Source: Azospirillum sp.
GTDB lineage: Bacteria > Pseudomonadota > Alphaproteobacteria > Azospirillales > Azospirillaceae
Reading direction: 5' to 3'
DNA length: 64,000 nt
Assembly (NCBI GenBank): GCA_027486405.1
Contig: JAIXPD010000026.1
Coordinates: 1 to 64,000 of the forward strand
In this document: positions 43,743 through 50,738 of the stretch, piece by piece
Layout: each line of letters opens with the position of its first letter
Position numbering within the stretch: the stretch's first letter is position 1
Program-made: the position numbers and the translations under genes
The notes under the pieces: model-generated
What the model was told of the DNA's origin: nothing
The model's database searches: none
Seen by the model: the letters and a program-made list of their open reading frames with translations, nothing else

Positions 43743-44234
43743 TCACGCGAGGCGGGCGGTGGCGGGCGGCCGCATCGCCGCGCCGTTCGGCGCGGTCGTC
43801 ACCGTGTCAGCCTTGCGGCCATCCTGCCGGTCGGCGGCCTCCGCACGGATGGCGCACAGCAGCGCCTGCGCCGAAGCCCGTTTTTCCGGCACCCCGCTGC
43901 GGGCCTGCTGTTCGGCGTTGATCGCCAAGGTGTGAAGATCATCCGCCCCCATACCCGGAAGACGGTCGATCATGGCGATCACCAACCCGCCATCCCCACG
44001 CCCCGGCCGGGCAACGGGAAGGCGCGCCACCGCCGCGCGCGCGCGGGCGGCGGACCGTCCGCCGCTCTGCCACCCCGAAAGCCACCCTTGCGCGGACCGG
44101 CTGCCGATGGGGTGCGGATTCGCATCCCGCGTCAGACCCGCGTCGGCCGCCAAACGCCCCGCGAGAAACGCAACGCGTTCCCACTGGTCATCGTTGCCAC
44201 ACGGGGCGGAGGGCGCGGCGTTGCCGTTTGTCAT
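43743..44234 (-). CDS. Hypothetical protein with a ribosome-modulation-factor/CrpP-like motif
   Basis: A 163-residue protein of unknown role. Residues about 20-58 (AGRLAADAGLTRDANPHP, then GSRSAQGWLSGWQSG) match the pattern of the Rmf/CrpP family: a Gly-rich helix, an NP-P turn, then WLxGW. Rmf itself is about 55 residues and dimerises idle ribosomes; here the motif is embedded in a longer protein, with a basic Ala/Arg-rich middle and a helical end. The ATG at 44234 is preferred to a TTG two codons upstream. The similarity is by eye and needs a profile search. Confidence 0.55.
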   Translation of the reverse strand: MTNGNAAPSAPCGNDDQWERVAFLAGRLAADAGLTRDANPHPIGSRSAQGWLSGWQSGGRSAARARAAVARLPVARPGRGDGGLVIAMIDRLPGMGADDLHTLAINAEQQARSGVPEKRASAQALLCAIRAEAADRQDGRKADTVTTAPNGAAMRPPATARLA

Positions 44235-44369
44235 TGCCAATGTTGTCTTTCTGAAAAGATACAGTCATTATGATCCCACACACCAAAATCCCAAAACATT
44301 ATCGCGCCTGATCTCGGAAAAATATTTTCGTATCGCTGCATCAATTTTTGGCGACGATTGTCCGATCCA

Positions 44370-44720
44370 ATGGTGGATTTTTGGGATAATCTGATTTCCG
44401 ATATGACGGAGTTGAGCTTGAAATCCATCTTATTTTTCTTTGGTTGCCTGCTGTTCACCGGCATCGGTGGTGCCCTTCTGATCCATGGTGCGCCGCGCGC
44501 CGGATCGGATGAGGCCGTGGCCGCCGCCCAACAGGCGCAAAACGAGTGGGAGCGGGAGCGTTCCAGCAACGTCATCGCCAACCGGGGATGGAACGGCGTG
44601 CCGCGCCCCTCCGATGCGCCGGGTGTTCCGGCAAAACCGTTGCCTCTGGTCGGCGGTGCGTTCGCGTCGCTGATCGCCGTCTGGCTTGGCGTGCGCGCCT
44701 GGCGACACCGCCAACATTGA
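44370..44720 (+). CDS. Small membrane protein of unknown function
   Basis: A 116-residue protein with two hydrophobic helices: LKSILFFFGCLLFTGIGGALL (about 18-38) and a second, PLVGGAFASLIAVWLGVRAW, near the C-terminus, with a charged loop between. An upstream in-frame TTG could add four residues. It is followed after 12 bp by another small gene, suggesting a two-gene unit. The upstream 129 bp, shared with the divergent Rmf-like gene, are AT-rich. Confidence 0.6.
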   Translation: MVDFWDNLISDMTELSLKSILFFFGCLLFTGIGGALLIHGAPRAGSDEAVAAAQQAQNEWERERSSNVIANRGWNGVPRPSDAPGVPAKPLPLVGGAFASLIAVWLGVRAWRHRQH

Positions 44721-44732
44721 AAGGCTTCTTCC

Positions 44733-44948
44733 ATGTTCGTCGTTGACAGCGCCATGGCCGCCGCGATCCGCACCGCCTACCGTGAAAGCGGGGTGACGGC
44801 GGCTGTGTTGATCCTGCGGCATCACATTCCCGGTCTGGACAACGACGACGAGGCCGGGCGGTGGGCGCGCACCATCGCGGGCTGGCCCATCCTGCCCCCC
44901 GACCTGCCCCCGCCCGTCAAAAAGCGGTCCCGCTCCACCAACGCCTGA
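44733..44948 (+). CDS. Very small hypothetical protein
   Basis: A 71-residue protein with a GAAAGG ribosome site before its ATG. It has a helical N-terminal half (DSAMAAAIRTAYRESGVTAAVLIL) and a proline-rich, basic end (PPPVKKRSRS). The spacing of 12 bp from the membrane-protein gene suggests co-expression. It ends 15 bp from the convergent transglutaminase gene. Confidence 0.55.
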   Translation: MFVVDSAMAAAIRTAYRESGVTAAVLILRHHIPGLDNDDEAGRWARTIAGWPILPPDLPPPVKKRSRSTNA

Positions 44949-44963
44949 CCAAGCCTGCCCCCC

Positions 44964-45773
44964 TTACCCGGGAATCTCGTCGGTCCACACGCGGAATCCG
45001 GTCAGCGTGTTCGGGCCGAAAGTGTGGGTCAACGGCACGTCGGCGGCGTCACGGCCTTGGGCGATCAGCACCCGCCCGATCCGGCGGGCGTTGTTGCGCG
45101 GGTCGAAGACGTGCCAGCGCCCGCCGAGATAGACCTCCATCCACGCCGCGAAATCACCGGCCGAATGGGGCGGTGGCGTGCCGATGTCGCTGATGTAGCC
45201 GGTGCAGTAGCGGGCCGGAATGTTCATGCACCGGCAAAAGGCGACGGCGAGATGGGCGTAATCCCGGCACACGCCGCGCCGCTCGGCGTAGGCCTGGACC
45301 GCCGTGCGGGTCGGGCGGGAATGCTCGTACCCGAACTGGATGTGGTTGTGGACGAAATCACAGATCGCCTGAACCCGCGCCCAACCCGGCGGTGTGGTTC
45401 CGAACAAACGCCACGCCTCGTCCGCCAACACATCGGTTTCGCAATAGCGGCTGCCCAGCAGAAACAGCAGCACGTCCGCCGGCAACTCCTCCACCTTGTG
45501 TTGGCCCGCGTCCGCCGCGATGGGGTCGGGCTGGCCATTGTCGCGGATGACGCTGTCGCTGGTCAGCGAAAACAGACCGGCGGGTGCCACCAGACGGCTG
45601 CACCAGTTGCCGAAGCTGTCGCGGTAGCCCTGGATCGGCACCAGCGGGTTGGTCCGCACATGGTCGGGGCTTTCCAACGCCGCCACCCGCGAATAATGCA
45701 CGTTCAACAGCACGATCATCGGCGTCGGCGCGGCAAAGGAATAGGTCAACTCATAGCCCAAGCGAATGCGCAT
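44964..45773 (-). CDS. Transglutaminase-like protein with an altered catalytic site
   Basis: A 269-residue member of the transglutaminase/cysteine-protease superfamily, bacterial subgroup with an N-terminal beta domain (about 1-90, starting MRIRLGYELTYSF). The core has the nucleophile region RRGVCRDYAHLAVAF (C169), an AWMEVYLGGRWHVFDPRNN stretch and D224. Relatives usually have His directly before the AW of this stretch; here it reads DFAAW, so the catalytic His seems to be Ala. If so it may be inactive or bind peptides only. The ATG at 45773 has GGGAG upstream. Confidence 0.85.
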   Translation of the reverse strand: MRIRLGYELTYSFAAPTPMIVLLNVHYSRVAALESPDHVRTNPLVPIQGYRDSFGNWCSRLVAPAGLFSLTSDSVIRDNGQPDPIAADAGQHKVEELPADVLLFLLGSRYCETDVLADEAWRLFGTTPPGWARVQAICDFVHNHIQFGYEHSRPTRTAVQAYAERRGVCRDYAHLAVAFCRCMNIPARYCTGYISDIGTPPPHSAGDFAAWMEVYLGGRWHVFDPRNNARRIGRVLIAQGRDAADVPLTHTFGPNTLTGFRVWTDEIPG

Positions 45774-46041
45774 GGAGCGGTCTCCCAAAAAGGACCGAAG
45801 CTGAAAGGAACAGGCGGCCAGGCCACGGTCGCCGGATGCGAACGCGGTGTGGGGGCCGGGTTGACGGGAACGCAAGGGGGCTGAAACAACCCGAACGCAC
45901 CAATCATGGCACGCGCGTCAACCCAGCGGCCAGCGTTGATTCGTCGGCGGAGGGGCCGAGCGTGAAAAAAGGGACCCTCCCGCGCGCAACCGGGAAAAGT
46001 GCCTGAAAAACAAGCGGTTTCAGCCCAATTCCGAGGCGGCT

Positions 46042-46067
46042 GGAACCGGATGCCGGAACCGGATGCC
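46042..46067. repeat. 13-bp perfect tandem duplication after tag
   Basis: GGAACCGGATGCC occurs twice in direct succession, ending 3 bases from the tag stop codon. The 297 bp from 45774 to 46070 hold no other feature that I can support. Confidence 0.8.
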
Positions 46068-46070
46068 GGG

Positions 46071-46682
46071 TCAGCGCGTCGGTCGGGTGAAGGCCGCGCG
46101 GGCGCGCTCGGCCTCGGCACGGATGGCGCAGCCGTCGGCGTGGTCGTTGATGAGGCCCATCGCCTGCATGAAGGCGAACACCGTGGTCGGCCCGACAAAG
46201 GCCCAACCGCGCTTTTTCAAATCCTTCGACATCGCCACCGATTCAGCCGACGTGGTGGCCGATTGCGGCGGCGGGCGGGTGGCCGGATCGGGTTCGAACC
46301 GCCAGACATAGGCGGCGAGCGAGCCTTCCGCCGCGATCAACTCCTGCGCCCGGCGGGCGTTGTTGATGACCGCCTCGATCTTGCCCCGGTGGCGGACGAT
46401 GCCCGCGTCGGTCAACAGACGGGCAACATCGTCGTCGGTGAAGGCGGCGACGCGGTCGATGGCAAAGCCGTGAAAGGCGGCGCGGAAATTCTCCCGCTTG
46501 GCCAGAATGGTCCGCCAGCTCAAGCCGGACTGGAAGGCCTCCAGACACAGCTTTTCAAACAGGCGCTGGTCATCGCCAACCGGAAAGCCCCATTCCGCGT
46601 CGTGGTAGGCGAAAAACTCCGGGGCCGCCGCGCACCAGCGGCAGCGGGGACGGCCATCGGGACCGGGAATCGTCGCGCTCAT
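46071..46682 (-). CDS. tag: DNA-3-methyladenine glycosylase I
   Basis: A 203-residue Tag glycosylase that excises 3-methyladenine as the first step of base-excision repair. The N-terminal zinc-snap cysteines (RCRWC), the AYHDAEWGFPVGDDQRLFEKLCLEAFQSGLSW block, WRTILAKRENFRAAF and the C-terminal FVGPTTVFAFMQAMGLINDH are all conserved family blocks. GGGTGAG lies before the ATG. It is the second alkylation-repair gene in the window, but 45 kb from ada and not linked to it. Confidence 0.97.
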   Translation of the reverse strand: MSATIPGPDGRPRCRWCAAAPEFFAYHDAEWGFPVGDDQRLFEKLCLEAFQSGLSWRTILAKRENFRAAFHGFAIDRVAAFTDDDVARLLTDAGIVRHRGKIEAVINNARRAQELIAAEGSLAAYVWRFEPDPATRPPPQSATTSAESVAMSKDLKKRGWAFVGPTTVFAFMQAMGLINDHADGCAIRAEAERARAAFTRPTR

Positions 46683-46743
46683 CGCTCACCCTTTCACACA
46701 GTCACGGACGCCAGACGGGGGACCACAAACACGGATGCGGAAC

Positions 46744-46773
46744 GGATTGGCGGGAGCACGCCCCCGCCAATCC
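46744..46773. other. Perfect 11-bp stem hairpin upstream of tag
   Basis: GGATTGGCGGG pairs with CCCGCCAATCC around an eight-base loop, between the end of ribB and the start of tag. It may terminate ribB transcription, although no T-run follows on the minus strand. Confidence 0.55.
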
Positions 46774-46787
46774 ACGCACGCCATTAC

Positions 46788-46805
46788 TGTCCTAATGATA
46801 GGACA
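46788..46805. promoter_or_regulatory. 18-bp perfect palindrome, possible operator
   Basis: TGTCCTA-ATGA-TAGGACA is a perfect 7-bp inverted repeat lying 26 bp after the ribB stop and about 106 bp before the tag start. Its dimension fits a dimeric winged-helix or helix-turn-helix regulator. The regulator is unknown. Confidence 0.5.
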
Positions 46806-46831
46806 AATATCCGCTGCGCATCAAGCCCCGA

Positions 46832-47518
46832 TCAGGCGGCTTGCGCCTGGGTTTCGGCGGCGACCAGATCGGCGATGCTGACGATGGGCATCCCATGCTC
46901 GCGGGCGAACACGACCAGTTCGGGCAGGCGGGCCATGCTGCCGTCCGGGTTCATCACCTCGCACAGCACACCCGCCGGGGGCCGCCCGGCCCATTGCATC
47001 AGGGCGACGGTCGCCTCCGTGTGGCCGCGTCGGGCCAGCAGACCGCCAGGATGGGCGCGGATGGGGAAGACATGGCCGGGGCGGGCCAGATCCTCGGGCC
47101 GGCAATCATCGGCCACCGCCGTGCGGACGGTGGTGACGCGGTCGGCGGCGGACACGCCGGTGGTCACGCCGACCCGCGCCTCGATCGACACCGAAAAGGC
47201 GGTGCCGAAGCGCGAGGAGTTGGCCGACACCATCGGCGGCAGGTCGAGCGCCCTCATCCGCTCGTCGGTCAGGATCAGGCAGACGATGCCCGAACAGGTG
47301 CGGATCAGCAGCGCCATCTGCTCCACCGTCAGGCTGTCGGCGGGGAAGATGATGTCGCCTTCGTTCTCCCGGTCCTCGTCGTCCACCACGATGACGCCGC
47401 CACCGAGGCGGATGGCGTCAACCGCGCGGGCGACCCGTTCCCGGGCGTCGCCGAAGGGGCTGAGAAGGCTGTCTTGCTGGGTGCGCTGGTGGTTGTCTTT
47501 GTGATTGATCTGATTCAT
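46832..47518 (-). CDS. ribB: 3,4-Dihydroxy-2-butanone-4-phosphate synthase
   Basis: A 228-residue RibB, the enzyme that makes the four-carbon precursor of riboflavin from ribulose 5-phosphate. Family blocks are [14 protein letters not shown] with its acidic metal ligands, [36 protein letters not shown] and the ending [19 protein letters not shown]. There is no GTP cyclohydrolase II extension. The ATG at 47518 has GGAG nine bases upstream. An FMN riboswitch lies in the 5' leader, so expression falls when FMN is plentiful. Confidence 0.96.
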   Translation of the reverse strand: MNQINHKDNHQRTQQDSLLSPFGDARERVARAVDAIRLGGGVIVVDDEDRENEGDIIFPADSLTVEQMALLIRTCSGIVCLILTDERMRALDLPPMVSANSSRFGTAFSVSIEARVGVTTGVSAADRVTTVRTAVADDCRPEDLARPGHVFPIRAHPGGLLARRGHTEATVALMQWAGRPPAGVLCEVMNPDGSMARLPELVVFAREHGMPIVSIADLVAAETQAQAA

Positions 47519-47660
47519 GGCACTCACTCCGTTTCTGGGCGAGCCTGAATCAGGGCGCAAAAGAGGGTTCGGCCCCCGGGGTATCCCCCGGAACGCCGCG
47601 CACGGACCCGCGACGGCACCAACGCGCTTGCGCGTCGGGTGCCCCCGTTGACCCGCTCAT

Positions 47661-47810
47661 TCTCTTCCATCCAGACTGTGACGGTCGGCCCCGGAGTTTC
47701 ACCGGATCTGCTGACCCCACCGCCGCAAGGACGATGGGCGCTCGCGGGCTTGCCGTTCCGTGGAACGGATCACCGCCGGTCGGGACTTTCACCCTGCCCT
47801 GAGAACAAGC
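47661..47810 (-). promoter_or_regulatory. FMN riboswitch (RFN element) in the ribB leader
   Basis: Read on the minus strand, the region has the conserved RFN blocks in order: CTCAGGGCAGGGTGAAAGTC, then CCGACCGGCGGT, AGCCCGCGAGC, GTCAGCAGATCCGGTGAAAC, CCGGGGCCGAC and ACAGTCTGGATGGAAGAGA. The 140-bp expression platform before the ribB start contains a stem CCGGGG-GATA-CCCCGG and another around ACGCGC/GCGCGT, which could sequester the ribosome site or terminate. Confidence 0.96.
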
Positions 47811-47889
47811 GTATGGACGCCGCCCCACCAGGGACGGCACCCTGCACCTAGCCGGACGCGCGGGCCGCTGTCAACGCGGCCCCCACGCA

Positions 47890-47989
47890 GACCAGGGTTC
47901 CGCAGACCGGGGTTCCGCAGGCGCGACCGCGCGCGCAGGCACGGCCGATCACCGATCACGACGCAGATGACGACACCGATGACGACACC
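47890..47989 (+). repeat. Tandem duplications around the cysteine desulfurase start
   Basis: GACCAGGGTTCCGCA and GACCGGGGTTCCGCA are adjacent 15-bp units (47890-47919). GATGACGACACC is duplicated exactly at 47966-47989, producing two in-frame start codons (47967 and 47979) and a repeated MTTP. Confidence 0.85.
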
Positions 47990-49181
47990 GATCTACCTCG
48001 ACCATCTGGCCTCGACCCCGCTCGCCCCCGGGGTGCTGGACGCGATGCTGCCCTGGCTGTCGGCGGCGGCGGTGGGCAACCCGCACGCCGCCCACCGGCC
48101 CGGCTGGCGCGCCGCCGAGGCGATCGAGGCGGCGCGGGCGGAGGTGGCGGCCCTGGTCGGCGCGCCGCCGGGGGCCGTGCTCTTCACCTCCGGCGCGACG
48201 GAGGCGAACACGCTGGCCCTGCTGGGCGCGGTCCCGCCGGGCGGGGCCTGCGTGCTGTCGGCGGTCGAGCACGCCAGCGCGCTGGGCTGCGCGCCGGAGC
48301 TGCGGCGGCGCGGCCATCCGGTGACGGTGCTGCCGGTGGACGGCGACGGCCGCGTCGATCCCGACCGTTTGGCCGCCACGCTCGCCCGCCTGCCAACCCC
48401 GGCGCTGGTGTCGATCATGGCGGCGAACAACGAGGTCGGGACGCGCCAACCGCTGGCCGAACTCGCGGCGGTGACGCGGGCGCGGGGCGGGCGCTTCCAC
48501 AGCGACGCCGCGCAGGCGGCGGGATGGGGCATGGTCGATGCGACGGGATTGGGCCTGGATCTGGTCAGCCTGTCCGGCCACAAGCTGGGCGGGCCGATGG
48601 GCATCGGCGCGCTGGTGATCGGGGATGGGGGGATGGGGGATGGGGTGGCGCTGCGCCCGCCCTCCCCCGGCGGTGGGCAGCAGCGGGGCTTGCGCCCCGG
48701 AACCCTGCCGACGGCGCTGTGCGTCGGCTTCGGCGTTGCCTGCCGTCTGGCCCGCTCACACGCGGCGGCGGACGCCCGGCGGGTGGCGGGCTTGCGGGAC
48801 CGGCTGTGGGCGCGCCTGTCGGCTGCGCTGCCCGGCCTGCGCCGGAACGGCGCGCCCGATGGGCTGCCCGGCTGCCTGAGCGTCACCCTGCCCGGCCTGG
48901 ACGCCGCCGATCTGCTGCTCGGCCTGCCCGATCTGGCCGCCGCCACCGGATCGGCCTGCCACAGCGATGCGGCGGAACCCTCCCACGTTCTGCGCGCGCT
49001 GGGCCGCTCGGCGGAGGAGGCCCACGGAACCCTGCGCTTCGGCCTGGGCCGGACCACCACGGCGGAGGAGGTGGAGCGCGCCGCCGATTGGGTGATCGCC
49101 GCCATCGGCGATGGAACCGCCGACACGCTCCGCGACATCTTGCCCGCGCGCGCCTCTTCCCCCACGCCGCGAAAGGGGTAG
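47967..49181 (+). CDS. Cysteine desulfurase-like aminotransferase class V (NifS/IscS family)
   Basis: A 404-residue PLP enzyme of the NifS/IscS fold that would take sulphur from cysteine as a persulphide. The start IYLDHLASTPLAPGVLDAM is typical, as are FTSGATEANTLAL and VSIMAANNEVG. The PLP lysine is in SLSGHKLGG (near 205) and the persulphide cysteine in ATGSACHSD (near 330). A glycine-rich insert encoded by a GGGGATG-type repeat follows the lysine region. No scaffold (iscU, sufU) or ThiI-type partner is adjacent; a GH1 gene follows after 37 bp. The start codon is duplicated and lacks a good ribosome site, so either 47967 or 47979 may be used. Confidence 0.9.
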   Translation: MTTPMTTPIYLDHLASTPLAPGVLDAMLPWLSAAAVGNPHAAHRPGWRAAEAIEAARAEVAALVGAPPGAVLFTSGATEANTLALLGAVPPGGACVLSAVEHASALGCAPELRRRGHPVTVLPVDGDGRVDPDRLAATLARLPTPALVSIMAANNEVGTRQPLAELAAVTRARGGRFHSDAAQAAGWGMVDATGLGLDLVSLSGHKLGGPMGIGALVIGDGGMGDGVALRPPSPGGGQQRGLRPGTLPTALCVGFGVACRLARSHAAADARRVAGLRDRLWARLSAALPGLRRNGAPDGLPGCLSVTLPGLDAADLLLGLPDLAAATGSACHSDAAEPSHVLRALGRSAEEAHGTLRFGLGRTTTAEEVERAADWVIAAIGDGTADTLRDILPARASSPTPRKG

Positions 49182-49207
49182 GCTGGTCGCACGCGCCACC
49201 CACCCGC

Positions 49208-49237
49208 GAGGCCCCGCCATGACAGGCCCCACCATGA
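49208..49237 (+). repeat. 15-bp duplication of the GH1 start region
   Basis: GAGGCCCCGCCATGA and CAGGCCCCACCATGA are adjacent and match at 13 of 15 positions, so the ATG is present twice in frame (49219 and 49234). Confidence 0.75.
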
Positions 49238-50574
49238 TCGACACGCCCGGCTTTCCGCCCGATTTCCTGTGGGGGGCCTCGACCTCCGCCTATCAGGTCG
49301 AAGGGGCGGCGAAGGAGGATGGGCGCGCGCCCAGCGTCTGGGACAGCTTTTGCAATCTGAAAGGCCGGGTGGACAACGGCGACAGCGGCGATGTCGCTTG
49401 CGACCATTACCACCGCTACGCCGACGATGTGGCGCTGATGGCCGGGCTGGGGTTGAACGCCTACCGCTTTTCCGTGTCCTGGCCGCGCGTGCTGCCGCAG
49501 GGGACCGGCGCGCCCAACGGCAAGGGCCTGGATTTTTACGACCGCCTGATCGACGCGCTGCTGGCGGCGGGAATCGAACCCTGGCTGTGCCTCTATCACT
49601 GGGATTTTCCGCAGGCCTTGCAGGACCGGGGCGGTTGGGCCAACCGCGACAGCGTGGGGTGGTTCGCCGATTACAGCGCGCTGTGCGCCCGCCGCTTCGG
49701 CGACCGGGTGAAGCGCTGGGCGACGGTGAACGAGTTTTCCGTCTTCACCCTGTTCGGCTTCGCCTTTGGCTGGGGCGCGCCCAGCATCGCCGACCGGGCG
49801 GTGCATCTGAAGGTCATCCACCACGTCAACCTTGCCCACGGCGCGGCGGTGGATGTGGTGCGCGCGCTGGTGCCGGGGGCCTCCATCGGTGCCGTTCACA
49901 GCGTCCAGCCGATGCGCCCGGAAACCGACCGGCCGGAGGATGTCGAGGCCGCCGCCCTGTTCGACGAGCATTGGAACTGGGCCTTCCCCGACCCGCAATT
50001 GCGCGCCCACTACCCCCGCCGCATCGCCGAGGCCATCGACCCCTATGTCCAGCCCGGCGACCTGGCGCGGATCGCCCGCCCGGTGGACTGGTTCGGGCTG
50101 AACCACTACGCCCCGGTGTATGGCCGCAAGGATGACAGCCTGATCTGGGGCTTCGGCTTTGGCGCGCCACCGCCGGAGATGCCGCGCACCGACGTCGGGT
50201 GGCCCTATGACCCCAGCGCCTTCCGCGACGTGCTGCTTGACCTGACCCGGCGTTACCGCCTGCCGATCTATGTGACCGAGAACGGATTCGGCACCAAGGA
50301 GGACGAACGGCCCGACGCCGACGGCCGGGTGCGGGACGACAAACGCATCGGCTATCTGCGCGACTGCATCGGCATGATGGCCCGCGCGCGGGCGGAGGGG
50401 GCCGACGTGCGCGGTTACTTCGTCTGGTCGCTGCTGGACAATTTCGAATGGGGCGGCGGCTATGGCACCCGCTTCGGCATCGTCCGCGTCGATTACGAAA
50501 CCCAAGCCCGCATCCCCAAGGAGTCGGCGCGCTGGTACGCCGACGTGATCCGCCGCTCCCGCAATCCGGGATAA
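49219..50574 (+). CDS. GH1 family beta-glucosidase (first copy)
   Basis: A 451-residue glycoside hydrolase family 1 enzyme, cytosolic, probably hydrolysing beta-glucosides. The N-terminal PPDFLWGASTSAYQVEGA is the family signature. The acid/base Glu is in ATVNEFSVF (near 171) and the nucleophile in IYVTENGFG (near 353). Most GH1 enzymes have NEP at the first site; here it is NEF. The C-terminal SLLDNFEWGGGYGTRFGIVRVDY is conserved. A second copy with the same NEFSVF motif is at 55018. No sugar transporter is nearby. Confidence 0.94.
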   Translation: MTGPTMIDTPGFPPDFLWGASTSAYQVEGAAKEDGRAPSVWDSFCNLKGRVDNGDSGDVACDHYHRYADDVALMAGLGLNAYRFSVSWPRVLPQGTGAPNGKGLDFYDRLIDALLAAGIEPWLCLYHWDFPQALQDRGGWANRDSVGWFADYSALCARRFGDRVKRWATVNEFSVFTLFGFAFGWGAPSIADRAVHLKVIHHVNLAHGAAVDVVRALVPGASIGAVHSVQPMRPETDRPEDVEAAALFDEHWNWAFPDPQLRAHYPRRIAEAIDPYVQPGDLARIARPVDWFGLNHYAPVYGRKDDSLIWGFGFGAPPPEMPRTDVGWPYDPSAFRDVLLDLTRRYRLPIYVTENGFGTKEDERPDADGRVRDDKRIGYLRDCIGMMARARAEGADVRGYFVWSLLDNFEWGGGYGTRFGIVRVDYETQARIPKESARWYADVIRRSRNPG

Positions 50575-50738
50575 AACTCTGGCACCGCACACGGGCTTGC
50601 GCACAGATATTGCGGATGGAGCGAACAATCCGCATGGCCATGTCCGGATGACCCTCCCCCCACCACCAACGCGCAAAAATTTTTGCGCGGCTTGGGCGCA
50701 CACTCGGTTCACACATCACACGAACCGAGGACGCAGAC

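Noticed and set aside
47967-49181. A nif or isc cluster member
   Set aside because: No iscU, iscA, nifU, hscA or fdx gene is adjacent, so I keep the general cysteine desulfurase label.
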